Below are positions 9,401-18,797 of a stretch of 64,000 nucleotides of DNA, piece after piece (positions within the stretch are counted from its first letter, which is position 1; each line of letters opens with the position of its first letter). The notes under the pieces are model-generated. The model was not told the origin of the DNA and searched no databases. It saw nothing but the letters and a program-made list of their open reading frames with translations. Position numbers and translations under genes: made by a program. The DNA lies in assembly GCA_965243385.1 (NCBI GenBank), contig CBDEUV010000002.1, positions 5,580,001-5,644,000 of the forward strand. Direction: 5' to 3'. This DNA comes from JANSYA01 sp965243385. GTDB lineage: Bacteria; Spirochaetota; Leptospiria; Leptospirales; Leptonemataceae.

Positions 9401-9637
9401 GCTTCTTCGCTTTTCGAAACCGACTTCATGGCCCGGGTGGGGCAGGGCCGCTTCGCGTTGATTCTACCCGGTCGCGGGAGGGTCGAAGCGGAGATCTTTG
9501 TTAAAAAACTGAAAGCCGACTTCAATCGTATGCGGCTCTTGCCCGGGTCGCCGATCGACGTGCAATACGCCCACCAGATCATTTCCGCGCCGGACGATGC
9601 CGATGAAGCGGGAAAAATGTTGTCCATTTTCGAATAA
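6473..9637 (+). CDS. Large acidic protein with two GAF-like domains and a degenerate GGDEF domain
   Basis: 1054 residues. The first ~540 are low-complexity, Pro/Ala/Asp/Glu-rich, with three copies of a short basic motif of the form 'GL-x-x-RA-x-S/A-x-R' near residues 35-45, 105-118 and 143-154. From about residue 555 it becomes globular: a GAF-like sensor domain (to ~750, 'LSLFDITKEISNISEFDELW'), a second GAF-like domain (~755-900), then a diguanylate-cyclase-like fold. In the last, the active-site loop reads 'ARVGQGRFALILPG' where an active enzyme has a GG(D/E)EF core, so c-di-GMP synthesis is unlikely. It may act as a nucleotide or effector-binding scaffold (inference). No membrane segment is visible. 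It is followed 17 bp later by a lipoprotein gene. Confidence 0.9.
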   Translation: MGLFEKASQLSGERPGEAPTPGVDAPAASGGIAGAVHGLRARAEAFRRRSGAAPATGLAAAASPELAGVAPAREARSVAAEAPPAARPFTPDPDAAVVERAPGVEAPESGVRIRGLLRRAESLREAGPESAPEMIPPLPESAARGLLARARSFRETEREPRPAPASSAGPVRSAPPTTREPAEAATSPATTDFAPAESDPGFGSREPGAALPESDPYEVEELAPEYAEPGPGAGDVLESPAALDTPVDGDALSEGLAPAASPAFAEDEDLVLSAPEPGPPSDTVADDRDGLVDEATPRADETPIMPREAEVAAAEEPVATDDQAPSDDLSAVPPPEARELEDPLFDDLIPDSYVGRDDAATDARDPAQAPTGEAEPGASPEAAAGDELPAFDPGPTPVDAGLRDFDEFLERELLPEDLPAEAQAPVPGDADPSGPKTGASDAGAAGWETAVDDRPPAMFADEDYDALIDPDSDLSDAAREGELPRWPYEPPGPDADPARDRAARMPGEDEDPFGLWELDAEKEAEQQARQLEIKGDSHASDRGGDEGMLFEVDEGFTTAPVEAHIASQKKIDHYLSLFDITKEISNISEFDELWENILYAIMGQVGAETICIMSSTSRVSSGAIFYPVSHSGFELPDGWALGRGDEIYDQMANSTGVRYAEEFLTSLQNPISPLERRILENTRAKLVVPLKNMNQMFGIVILGGQVSGDDYTIDDIEFLTLLGEIAAVGVDRVLSRIEFERDTEELRRRNMVHGSMFSLARRASGVKSLDDVYDILTRHLREDFYAESFSVVLLSPRDRRYRIFAGNEISPESIEKFSLDVNSELIATISNLVRVYDLKDFRENRELTGCYTNDDLGLMQHYWLVPLINMNWLVGFITIHRTRIPWTEFHRELMVTAAEIVSSVFANCIIMNERESLFRDPFSPLEERLKQELQKSARFAAPVSLVDIRVKNIRRILEINPAEEVTGFLMSLNRSIASSLFETDFMARVGQGRFALILPGRGRVEAEIFVKKLKADFNRMRLLPGSPIDVQYAHQIISAPDDADEAGKMLSIFE

Positions 9638-9654
9638 TTCGAAACAACGTTGAT

Positions 9655-10290
9655 ATGCCGTCTCATGCACTCATCTCTCGATTGCGAGCACGGAGTCTGT
9701 TTGCATTCGCGGCTCTGCTCGTGGCTCTGAATATCGCCGCCTGTAAATCAGGCGGTTCGGGCACCGGCGGGACCGGTGAAAGCACCGGCGAATTCCGCGA
9801 GGACCAGCCGGAGTATCCCGAGAGCGGCGACGATGCTTTCTTTTTTTCCGAGGGCCCCGGACAGATCGCCTTTCGGGTACTGATTACGCGGGGCAATTAT
9901 CAGGTGCGCCAGATCAATTCCCGGGCCGGCATCTCCCGCCGGGAGGATCCCCTGGGCGACCGCGAGCAGATGCAGTTTTTCACGACCCAGCTGCAGGAAA
10001 TCGATTTCGTGAATATGGAGCTCACCGGACGCATTCAAATCCGTCTGAGCCCGCTCTCGGGCCAGATCGAACACATCGCCTATGTAAACGGCGAGACGCC
10101 GAAGACCTGGCAGGCCAGCAAATATTTCCAGGACGATGTGAGCCGCTTTCGATTCTATGCGCCGTCCGGCGGCCTGCCGACCCGCCGTTTTGAAGTGCAG
10201 TATCTCTGGCGCATCGACAAACGGGCGGGGCTCTCGGATGAAGAAAACCGAAGACGCGCCGTCGAATGGTTGAAAAAACAAACCCGGTGA
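9655..10290 (+). CDS. Predicted lipoprotein, unknown function
   Basis: 211 residues with a basic N-terminus, a hydrophobic segment (about 15-28) and a candidate lipobox 'LNIAAC' with the modified Cys near residue 30, followed by a Gly/Ser/Thr-rich tether. The mature part is mixed alpha/beta with no recognisable family. Its C-terminal half has 'RFYAPSGGLPTRRFEVQYLW' and a charged helix. It would be exported and lipidated, consistent with the lgt gene in this window. It lies 17 bp after the GAF/GGDEF-like gene and 5 bp before a membrane-protein gene, suggesting one transcription unit. Confidence 0.8.
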   Translation: MPSHALISRLRARSLFAFAALLVALNIAACKSGGSGTGGTGESTGEFREDQPEYPESGDDAFFFSEGPGQIAFRVLITRGNYQVRQINSRAGISRREDPLGDREQMQFFTTQLQEIDFVNMELTGRIQIRLSPLSGQIEHIAYVNGETPKTWQASKYFQDDVSRFRFYAPSGGLPTRRFEVQYLWRIDKRAGLSDEENRRRAVEWLKKQTR

Positions 10291-10295
10291 ATTAG

Positions 10296-10946
10296 ATGTT
10301 TCTTCTGATTGTCCCGGGCGTGCTGAACCTGGTGATGCTCTTTTTGGGCGTCACTTCGTTCGTAATTTTCGTCTGGCTGGTGTACCGTTTATTTGTTCGG
10401 CCGGCGCTGATGATTAAAGCCGACCGGGAATCGCCACCGCCGGAGGAAGGCTGGGCCTACGAAATCCTGATGGACGATACCCTGCGGACCCGCTCGGTGA
10501 GCGTGGGACTGCTCGATTCGGACATCAAGCTGCGGTTGCAGGGCATTCGTGAAGATCAGCTGGTTCTCAAATTCTTAAAAGAACGGGAGCTGGAAGAGTA
10601 CGAAATCACCGTACAGCCGGGCGCGAATCTATTTTATCGGCCGCCGCATGGAAAAAAGATCGAACCCTTAAAGAGCGTCGAGAATTTCGAGAGCCGCGAG
10701 CTGATCGGTCATCCGGCGCTTTTTCGGGTCGCGGCGAGTGTGAAAAACAATCGTCCGCTGCAGTACGTTGAATTCGAGCTCTCCACGAAATACGTGATCA
10801 ACAATCTGGGCGAAGAGAAAATGAAATTCTTGCTGACCATGAGCCGGGTTTTCCCGGGAGTCGATGTAAACTCCCGGAGTAAGAAGGGGCTCTATATGTT
10901 CAGCCGTTTCAAGGTCGCTGAAGAGGAAGCGAGCGACGAGAGCTGA
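10296..10946 (+). CDS. Single-span membrane-anchored protein, unknown
   Basis: 216 residues. The N-terminal ~35 residues are strongly hydrophobic ('MFLLIVPGVLNLVMLFLGV' onward), forming one long or two short membrane segments, followed by a soluble domain of about 175 residues. I do not recognise the domain; repeated beta-strand patterns ('DIKLRLQGIREDQLVLKFLK', 'QYVEFELSTKYVINN') suggest a beta-rich fold of the PilZ or split-barrel size class, but no diagnostic motif is present. It starts 5 bp after the upstream lipoprotein stop, so co-expression with 6473-10290 is likely. Confidence 0.78.
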   Translation: MFLLIVPGVLNLVMLFLGVTSFVIFVWLVYRLFVRPALMIKADRESPPPEEGWAYEILMDDTLRTRSVSVGLLDSDIKLRLQGIREDQLVLKFLKERELEEYEITVQPGANLFYRPPHGKKIEPLKSVENFESRELIGHPALFRVAASVKNNRPLQYVEFELSTKYVINNLGEEKMKFLLTMSRVFPGVDVNSRSKKGLYMFSRFKVAEEEASDES

Positions 10947-11058
10947 GCGCCGTCTGCGAGCGGTCGGCGAGTAATGCCGGGCAATACCTGGGCAGTACAT
11001 TCGAAACGATTGGTGCGATGAAAGCGAATCGACTCCGCAACAGGCAGGATACAAAAAT

Positions 11059-12480
<1,422 letters not shown>

Positions 12481-12506
12481 GCCGGGATTCTTCGCAGTCG
12501 TCGCTC

Positions 12507-13328
12507 ATGTCTCGCGTTGAGCAAATGCTGGCCGCTCTGGACGAGAAGCTGGAGGCGGCCTTTCGCGCCGGCCGGCCGCTTGAGTTTCGTTCCACGCTGA
12601 TGCGCGAGGGCGGCGAGGCCAAACTCGAACGAATCGTCGATCGTCTGCTTACGCATCTCGATCAAAGCGAGTTGATCGGTCCGGCCTACGCGGCGGTGCG
12701 CGAACTCGTGCAAAACGCCGCGAAAGCGAATCTGAAGCGCGTGCTCTTTTCCGAGCTGGGCGTCGACCCCAACGATCGGCAAAATTACCACGAAGGCATG
12801 GACGTCTTTCGCGAGCGCCTGACCGGTGCGAAGCTTGTGGATCACGCCCGACTGATTTACGAACAGGGTTTGTACTTTCGCATCGGCTTTCACTACAGCA
12901 AAGAGGCGATTTGCGTGACCGTGCGCAATCCCTTCGTGCTGTTTCCGGCCGAAGAAAAACGTGTACGCGAAAAATTTGTGCAGAGCGACGGCGTCGACAA
13001 TCTCTACGATTTCTACCGGAGCTTCAGCGATTCGACTGAAGGCGCCGGCATGGGCATCGCCATGGTTCAAATTCTATTGAGTCAGGCGGGTTATTCGCAG
13101 CGCTGCTTGAGTATCTACAGCGATTATCGCCGGAACCAGACCGTCGCGCGGATTATTCTGCCGCTTTCGCCGGAGTACCGTCTGCCGCGCGAACGCTTCG
13201 CGGACGAGCTGGCACGTCGTCAGATTACGCCGGAGGCGCTGCGCGAAGCGGTGCTGCAGGGACTGATATCTTTTCCGATTCTGAATTCAACAGTCGAAAC
13301 CAGCGATTGGTACTCCGATTCGGAATAA
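12507..13328 (+). CDS. Orphan HATPase (histidine-kinase/anti-sigma-like ATPase) protein
   Basis: 273 residues. Visible GHKL elements are an N-box at about 66-75 ('ELVQNAAKAN') and a G-box near 176-186 ('STEGAGMGIAM'). There is no phospho-accepting histidine domain, receiver or membrane segment. The region between the boxes is longer than in RsbW-type anti-sigma kinases and contains a conserved-looking 'EEKRVREKF' segment. A paralogue with the same box arrangement is at 37712-38491. A role in a signalling or partner-switching system is plausible but unproven. It lies 26 bp after thrC and converges with the next minus-strand gene. Confidence 0.82.
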   Translation: MSRVEQMLAALDEKLEAAFRAGRPLEFRSTLMREGGEAKLERIVDRLLTHLDQSELIGPAYAAVRELVQNAAKANLKRVLFSELGVDPNDRQNYHEGMDVFRERLTGAKLVDHARLIYEQGLYFRIGFHYSKEAICVTVRNPFVLFPAEEKRVREKFVQSDGVDNLYDFYRSFSDSTEGAGMGIAMVQILLSQAGYSQRCLSIYSDYRRNQTVARIILPLSPEYRLPRERFADELARRQITPEALREAVLQGLISFPILNSTVETSDWYSDSE

Positions 13329-13369
13329 AACGAACGGCGGTCGCCAGCAATGTGGCGCCTTCTTCCGTT

Positions 13370-13780
13370 TCACCCCGCAGCGCGCGAAAAGCGGCTCAGT
13401 AGCTGTTCGATTCCGGAGCGATCGTCCACCAGGCTTGCGACTTTGCGAGCCAGGCGCGTTTCCAGATCGAAGACTTTCTTGCGTTTGCCGAGCATGCGAT
13501 CCAGGGTTTCCTGGACCTGTCCGTCGCCGGCCATCATATGCAGCATGGCTTTGAGTTCGCTGTCAAACATTTCGGCCTGAAACGAATCGATGGGATTGTC
13601 GAGGAGCGAGCGCACCCGGCCGCACTCGGGGCCCTCCAGGCAGAGCGTCGTCATCCAGTCCTGGATCACCGCGCGATCTTCTTCGGACGGGGGCGACGGC
13701 GGGTCGGTCCGCCCCCAGGCCTCGGCGATCATGATCTTGAGCAAGATCTCTTTGCGACAGTCATCCTGAGTAAAGGACAT
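13370..13780 (-). CDS. Hypothetical small cytoplasmic protein
   Basis: 136 residues, predicted mostly helical and charged; not recognised. It has an acidic middle ('PPSPPSEEDRAVIQDWM') with two Cys residues ('LCLEGPECGRV') and a C-terminal coiled-coil-like segment ('ETLDRMLGKRKKVFDLETRL'). No signal peptide or membrane span. The gene converges with the HATPase gene (41 bp between stops) and lies downstream of the apaG terminator, so it probably has its own promoter. Confidence 0.7.
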   Translation of the reverse strand: MSFTQDDCRKEILLKIMIAEAWGRTDPPSPPSEEDRAVIQDWMTTLCLEGPECGRVRSLLDNPIDSFQAEMFDSELKAMLHMMAGDGQVQETLDRMLGKRKKVFDLETRLARKVASLVDDRSGIEQLLSRFSRAAG

Positions 13781-13875
13781 ATGAACTACCTGAAACGAGC
13801 GGGCGGGGTGTCAATGAGCAGTTAAAAAAAGAAAACTAATTCGTCGCAACCGCGCCCACTGTATTACATTCGACG

Positions 13876-13905
13876 AAAAAAAGCACGGCGGGGCGCCGTA
13901 TTTTT
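13876..13905 (-). terminator. Rho-independent terminator after apaG
   Basis: A perfect 6-bp inverted repeat ACGGCG/CGCCGT (13885-13890 and 13894-13899) with a GGG loop. On the minus strand it is followed by seven T residues (A-run at 13876-13882), placed just after the apaG stop. The plus strand also has a five-T run (13901-13905), so it could act in both directions. Confidence 0.8.
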
Positions 13906-13923
13906 CAGGCCGTTTGTCGCAGC

Positions 13924-14394
13924 TTAATTGACGGCCTGCGGCGAGATCAGCTGGAAGCCCGGAATCGTCGCGTCAAAGCTCGTGCCGTCATCCAGCACCA
14001 TTTGATAGCTGCCTTCCATTGTGCCGAATTCGGTCGGCAGCGGACAGAAGCTCGTATACTGGAAGCTCTCTCCGGGTTCCAGTCGGGGCTGTTTGCCGAT
14101 CACTCCGGGACCGCGGACTTCTTCAATGCGACCATAGGCGTCGCGAATGCGCCAGTAGCGGCTGACCAGCCGGGCCGCCCGCTCGCCGGTGTTGGAGATG
14201 GTGACCTCGTACGAAAAAAAATACATCGGTTGCACCGGATTTGAGCGCTCCGGTAAATACTCCGGGCGCACCCGGACCACGATTCCATATTCCCCTTCGG
14301 AGCCGGCCGGTCGCCCGCCGGGATCCGCATTTTCCGCGCCTTCGTTGCGGTCGTCGTTCTGTCCAGCAGCCATATGCGAGCAAAGCTCAGGCAT
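13924..14394 (-). CDS. apaG: ApaG/Co2+-Mg2+ efflux-like (ApaG domain) protein
   Basis: 156 residues: a ~30-residue Gly/Asp/Glu-rich leader, then the single immunoglobulin-like ApaG domain ('VVRVRPEYLPE', 'YFFSYEVTISNTGE', 'RLVSRYWRIRDAYGRIEEVRGPGVIG', 'QYTSFCPLPTEFGTMEGSYQM'). The biochemical role of ApaG is not settled; links to magnesium/cobalt tolerance and nucleotide metabolism are known for the family. An in-frame ATG at 14373 could be an alternative start that shortens the leader by seven residues. The gene is followed by a strong terminator and preceded by the deacetylase-family gene (12 bp). Confidence 0.92.
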   Translation of the reverse strand: MPELCSHMAAGQNDDRNEGAENADPGGRPAGSEGEYGIVVRVRPEYLPERSNPVQPMYFFSYEVTISNTGERAARLVSRYWRIRDAYGRIEEVRGPGVIGKQPRLEPGESFQYTSFCPLPTEFGTMEGSYQMVLDDGTSFDATIPGFQLISPQAVN

Positions 14395-14406
14395 ACGAAG
14401 CGGCTT

Positions 14407-15321
14407 TCAATCGAAAAAATCGAGGGCGGTGCGATGCAAAATGGAGTGTCGCTGCGCCAGTCGGGCCAGGTCTTTTCCGTAACCTCCGCCGATGACGCAG
14501 GCGATGGGGATGGCGGACGATCGAGCCGATTCGATGACGAAGCGGTCGCGCGCAGCGAGCCCGGCGTCGCTCAGCTCCAGATGCCCGAGCGGGTCTTCCC
14601 GATGCGGGTCCACCCCGGCGTCGTACAGAATGAGTCCCGGCGCGAAATTCCGCAGCACGGCCGGCAGCTCTTCGCGCAGGATTTCCAGATAAGCTTCGTC
14701 GCCGGTGCCCGGTTCGAGACCCACGTCGCGATCGCCGGGCTGTTTGGCGGCCGGAAAGTTTTTCTCGCAGTGCATTGAGAACGTGAAGACCTCGCGTTCG
14801 TCACGAAAGATAAACGCCGTCCCGTCGCCCTGGTGTACATCGAGATCTACGATTAAGATTCGCAGGGCGGGGTTTTCGGCGCGCAGCACCCGGGCCGTTA
14901 CCGCGAGGTCGTTGAACAGACAAAAACCCGAACCATGGTCGGGAAAGGCGTGGTGCGTGCCGCCGGCCGTGTTGCAGGCCAGGCCGTGATTCAGCGCGAG
15001 CCGCGCCGTACACAGCGTGCCCGCGACCGCGACGCGGGTGCGCCGGGCGAGAGCCGGAGACCAGGGCAGACCGATGCGACGTTCCGCGGCCGCATCCAGT
15101 CCGCCGTTCAGGACGCGGTCCACGTAGTCGGGATGATGGACGAGCGATAATTCTTCGAGGGTCGGCGGCGATTCTGGAATTGTCAAGTCTTCGCGCTTCG
15201 CGAGGCCTTCGCGCAGCAGGATTTCATACAACAGCCGGAATTTGCTCATCGGAAAACGATGCGCGGCGGGCAATTCGATATGGTAGTCGGGGTGATGAAC
15301 GAAGCGCGGTCGCGAGGGCAT
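14407..15321 (-). CDS. Histone-deacetylase-family (acetylpolyamine/protein deacetylase-like) hydrolase
   Basis: 304-residue zinc hydrolase of the arginase/deacetylase fold. Visible features are the His dyad in 'GTHHAF' (His123, His124), the zinc ligands Asp161 and His163 in 'VDLDVHQGDGTA', and the likely third ligand Asp248 in 'YDAGVDPH-x-x-DPLG'. HQG in place of HHG is typical of class IV-like and bacterial members. Substrate could be an acetylated lysine or polyamine; sequence alone does not tell. It sits in a minus-strand run with the GNAT gene (38 bp upstream) and apaG. The pairing of an acetyltransferase and a deacetylase is suggestive but not proof of a shared pathway. Confidence 0.92.
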   Translation of the reverse strand: MPSRPRFVHHPDYHIELPAAHRFPMSKFRLLYEILLREGLAKREDLTIPESPPTLEELSLVHHPDYVDRVLNGGLDAAAERRIGLPWSPALARRTRVAVAGTLCTARLALNHGLACNTAGGTHHAFPDHGSGFCLFNDLAVTARVLRAENPALRILIVDLDVHQGDGTAFIFRDEREVFTFSMHCEKNFPAAKQPGDRDVGLEPGTGDEAYLEILREELPAVLRNFAPGLILYDAGVDPHREDPLGHLELSDAGLAARDRFVIESARSSAIPIACVIGGGYGKDLARLAQRHSILHRTALDFFD

Positions 15322-15359
15322 CCGGAGGTCTCGATTCTGATCCAGGTCGTGTCTCTGGT

Positions 15360-16202
15360 TTAGTGGCGTTCGCCGGGGCGCGGCCGCACGCGATACCAGT
15401 AGCGATACGCTTCGGTATAGCCCGCGTCATGATACATTTGCAGGGCCGGTCGGTTCGTGGCTTCGCAGGCGACCCAGGCGTGCCCGGTGCCGTACGCCGC
15501 GGCCCAGTCCTGCACCAACTCCAGCGCGGAACGGCCGTAGCCCCGCCCGCGAAATGCATCGCCCCGGGCGATTTCCTGAATGCCCACCCAGTCCTGCTGC
15601 AGCACGCCCATCGCGCAGGCCGCCGGGCGGTCGTCGGCCTGGATCAAAACATAGCAGGCGCGGGTAATGATCCCTGAGAGAATATTACGAAACACCGCGA
15701 TCGTCCCCGGAGGACGGTCGCGAATCTCCGTCGTTCCGCGCAGCCATTCGTCGCCGTCGCGTTCCAGGCTTTCGAACAGCATGACCCGCGCTCCGGGCGC
15801 CGCGTCGTCGAAACCGGATGGTTGTAGCCCTTCGTCGTCTGGTTCTGGTCGCGGCAGGGTGCGCACGAGCACCGCCGTTTCGCCTTCGCGCCGGTAGCCC
15901 CGGGCTGCGAGTTGATCGTCCAGATCCGTCGGACGGCTTATGGGGGTGATGCGAAAGATCGGCGAAAGCCTGCGGGCCTCGTAAATGCCTTCGCAGAGCT
16001 CCAGCTTCGCGTTTAATTCCAGGGAGCCCGACGCCGGGGTGCCGTAGATCGAATGTACGCTGTTGGCCCGGCGGCTGAAGCCGTTCGCGAAACGCAAAAG
16101 CCAGCCGTCCAGGGCCAGCTGCTGCAACGCCGGCCAGGCGTTGAGGCCGAATTCTTCCAGCATCCGGACCGTGGACTCCGGGGTGGGGGATGCGCCTTCC
16201 AT
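15360..16202 (-). CDS. GNAT-family N-acetyltransferase
   Basis: 280 residues. The C-terminal half carries the GNAT acetyl-CoA site ('EIARGDAFRGRGYGRSALELV', about 205-225, with the R-G-x-G-Y-G loop) and the 'NRPALQMYHDAGYTEAYRYWYR' tail. The N-terminal half ('LNAWPALQQLALDGWLLRFANGF') resembles the first lobe of tandem-GNAT proteins, probably a degenerate copy. Substrate unknown. It is the first gene of the minus-strand run with the deacetylase-family gene and apaG, and is divergent from the FapA-like gene. Confidence 0.88.
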   Translation of the reverse strand: MEGASPTPESTVRMLEEFGLNAWPALQQLALDGWLLRFANGFSRRANSVHSIYGTPASGSLELNAKLELCEGIYEARRLSPIFRITPISRPTDLDDQLAARGYRREGETAVLVRTLPRPEPDDEGLQPSGFDDAAPGARVMLFESLERDGDEWLRGTTEIRDRPPGTIAVFRNILSGIITRACYVLIQADDRPAACAMGVLQQDWVGIQEIARGDAFRGRGYGRSALELVQDWAAAYGTGHAWVACEATNRPALQMYHDAGYTEAYRYWYRVRPRPGERH

Positions 16203-16283
16203 ATTCCCGGCCAGGCTGCGGTCCGGCAGCGGGGAAATCCAGTGGAAAATGCGCGCAAAAGGCTTGAAACCCCCGTGGGAGTG

Positions 16284-18263
16284 ATGATATTAGAGAATAT
16301 GGATCGGTTGAAGGCGCTGCTTCAGGAAACCGAGAAGGCGAATACGGAAATTGTATCGGACCGGGTCGAGGTGATCGGTCTGACGATCGCTTCGTGTCTG
16401 AACCGGGCCGCGGAATATTTGCAGGCCGATCTTTCGCAGCTGGACTACGAAATCATCGAGAAGGGCAAGAAGTCCTTTTTGAATACGATTCCCTATCGGG
16501 TGCAGGTCAGCCACCTGCCGGAACAAAACGCCTTCGCCGATCTGGAAGAATTCTCGGTCAAGCTGGGCGTCGGCGATCGGCTCATGTCCGACGAGCTCGA
16601 TCAGTACGTAACTCCCAAACACATGGACGGCCGCGTGCTCGTGCGCAATTATCGCACCGGCGTTTTCCTGACGGTCTTCCCGCCCCTGGGCGACGGCAAA
16701 GCCGTCGACATGAACCAGGTGATGCATCGCATTCAGCAGGCGGGCATCATGAACTTCGAGCAGGACCGCATCGACCAGGTGCTCAAAGAAGCCGGCGGCG
16801 AAGCGGTGAAGATCGCGAATTACGTGCCGCGTCCGGATCACGATTCGAGCGTCAAAGTCGATATCACCCCCGACGAGATGAAGGCTTATATCAAGGTCTC
16901 GCCCCCGCGCTCCGGCGGTCGACATCTCGAGGTCGTCGACGTGGTCACCGCGCTCAAGGCACACGGCGTCGTGCTGGGGTTCAAAGAAGACGATATCCAC
17001 CAGGCGTTGCTCGACGATCGTTATATGCAGGAGATCCTGGCCGCCGAAGGGGTCGCGGCGAAGCACGGTCAGGACGCCCGCATCGACTATAAAGTAAACG
17101 TCAAAAAGGATACAGTTAATTTCGAGGAAGACTCGAAAGGCCGCGTCGATTTCAAAGAAATGAATTTGGTCGAAAACGTCGTCGTCGGCCAGGTGCTCGC
17201 CGAAAAGATTCCGCTCACCATGGGGCAGGCCGGCCGCACGATCTTTAATCGCATCGTCGAAGCGCGCAACGGCAAAGAGATGGAGCTGCGCCAGGGCCGC
17301 GGCACCATCCTGTCCGAAGACGGCATGAAGCTGATCGCCGAAATCAACGGGCAGGTCGTCTTCTCGAGCGGCCGCATCGCGGTCGAACCTGTCTATCGGG
17401 TGGTCGGCGACGTGGGACCGAAGACCGGTAATATTATGTTTCTCGGCTCGGTCGTCATCGGCGGCAGCGTGCTCGACGGTTTCGAGGTGAAAGCCGCGGG
17501 CAACGTCGAGATCGGCGGCACGGTTCAGAAAGCGAAGATCGAAGCCGAAGGCGATATCATCGTTCGCGGAGGCGTGCAGGGCGCCGAGATGGAATCCACC
17601 GGCGGTTCGTTATTCGCGAAATTCGTACAGAACGCGGAGATCCAGGTGGCGACCGACATCACCGTCGGCGAAGGCATACTCCACTCGAAAGTCGAAGCGG
17701 GCAATATGATTCACTGCAACGGCCGTCGCGCGCAGATCGTCGGCGGCAGCATTCGCGCCACCCGCGAAGTGCGCGCCCGTATGCTGGGCAGCCAGGCTTA
17801 TACACCGACGGAGATCGTCGTGGGCACCGACCCGCGCGTGCTCGCGCAATTCGAAGAGCTTTCGGGCATTCATAAAGAGACCGAAGAAAAGGTCGGCAAA
17901 ACCAAAAAGACGCTCGCGACGCTCAACGCGCGCAAAGACGCCGACCCGGACGGTTTCGGCGAAGACCAGCAACAAACCCTGGAGAAGACCGAACATACCG
18001 TCGAGAAACTCGAAGGCAAGCTGGCGGAAACCGGCGAAGAGCTGCAGAAACTCGAAGAGTACATGAACGAACTCGGCTCCGAAGGCAAGGTGCACGCCGA
18101 ACGCGAACTCTTTCCCGGCGTGGTCGTGACGATCAAAGACGCCAACCAGAATATATCCGATACCTACAACGCCGTCACGATGAGTTACGATAACGCCTAC
18201 GTGAAAATCGGCAAACTCGAAAAAGCCGAGTCCAACGATCGCAGTTGGAGGAACCGCCGGTGA
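16284..18263 (+). CDS. FapA-like (DUF342) protein with N-terminal Jag_N-like domain
   Basis: About 659 residues from the ATG at 16284; an earlier in-frame start would run into the divergent GNAT gene, and an ATG at 16299 is also possible. The first ~80 residues resemble the Jag N-terminal domain ('EYLQADLSQLDYEIIEKGKK'). From about residue 200 comes the FapA/DUF342 beta-helix ('VVGQVLAEKIPLTMGQAG', then 'GNIMFLGSVVIGGSVLDGFE' and 'GNVEIGGTVQKAKIEAEGDI'). A coiled-coil C-terminus (~530-610) is rich in Lys/Glu. Proteins of this family in spirochaetes and firmicutes often neighbour flagellar or polysaccharide genes; function is unsettled. The next gene overlaps by four bases. Confidence 0.9.
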   Translation: MILENMDRLKALLQETEKANTEIVSDRVEVIGLTIASCLNRAAEYLQADLSQLDYEIIEKGKKSFLNTIPYRVQVSHLPEQNAFADLEEFSVKLGVGDRLMSDELDQYVTPKHMDGRVLVRNYRTGVFLTVFPPLGDGKAVDMNQVMHRIQQAGIMNFEQDRIDQVLKEAGGEAVKIANYVPRPDHDSSVKVDITPDEMKAYIKVSPPRSGGRHLEVVDVVTALKAHGVVLGFKEDDIHQALLDDRYMQEILAAEGVAAKHGQDARIDYKVNVKKDTVNFEEDSKGRVDFKEMNLVENVVVGQVLAEKIPLTMGQAGRTIFNRIVEARNGKEMELRQGRGTILSEDGMKLIAEINGQVVFSSGRIAVEPVYRVVGDVGPKTGNIMFLGSVVIGGSVLDGFEVKAAGNVEIGGTVQKAKIEAEGDIIVRGGVQGAEMESTGGSLFAKFVQNAEIQVATDITVGEGILHSKVEAGNMIHCNGRRAQIVGGSIRATREVRARMLGSQAYTPTEIVVGTDPRVLAQFEELSGIHKETEEKVGKTKKTLATLNARKDADPDGFGEDQQQTLEKTEHTVEKLEGKLAETGEELQKLEEYMNELGSEGKVHAERELFPGVVVTIKDANQNISDTYNAVTMSYDNAYVKIGKLEKAESNDRSWRNRR

Positions 18264-18670
18264 TTACCCCGCTCGACATACGGGTGGCGTTTAATGCGAT
18301 TCCGGATCACGGCGCGCGGGTGAGCCAGGACCTGGCGGCCACGCAATATCGCCAGATCCAGGAATACCGGGATTCGCGCAGCGAAAACTTAAACCGGCCC
18401 ACGAAGGTCGTCGAAACCGCGATCACCTACGCGCCCGGCTTTCGCAGCATCGCCACCAATGACGATCCTACCGCCCGCGCCGCAGAGGTTCTCGAGCGCG
18501 CCCGCCGTCGTTTTCGGGAAGGCGGCGGGGAGCGCGGCGAAGTCGGCGAGCGTCCTCTGACCTACGGGCCCGCGGGCCTTCTGGGATCGATCGGCCCCAT
18601 GGGAATGGCGGGAGCGGGCCGCCGGTCTTCGGAAGAAGCGGCCGGTCAGCATCTGGATTGGACCGCCTGA
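18260..18670 (+). CDS. Hypothetical protein coupled to the FapA-like gene
   Basis: 136 residues from a GTG at 18260, chosen because GGAGG lies eight bases upstream and the start overlaps the previous stop as GTGA. A TTG at 18245 would give five extra residues. The protein is polar and Arg-rich with a Gly-rich C-terminus and no recognisable domain, signal or membrane span. The tight overlap implies co-translation with the FapA-like gene. Confidence 0.75.
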   Translation: MITPLDIRVAFNAIPDHGARVSQDLAATQYRQIQEYRDSRSENLNRPTKVVETAITYAPGFRSIATNDDPTARAAEVLERARRRFREGGGERGEVGERPLTYGPAGLLGSIGPMGMAGAGRRSSEEAAGQHLDWTA

Positions 18671-18797
18671 ATGACCCGTATGCGGCGACTCCGGCCGTTT
18701 TCGTCTCCCCGGATCGATGAGCTTCGAAATCGTTTCCAGACCCCCGGTCGCCCGGATTAGTAGTAGACATAATATCGGACACCGGTCCTAAAAGGAT

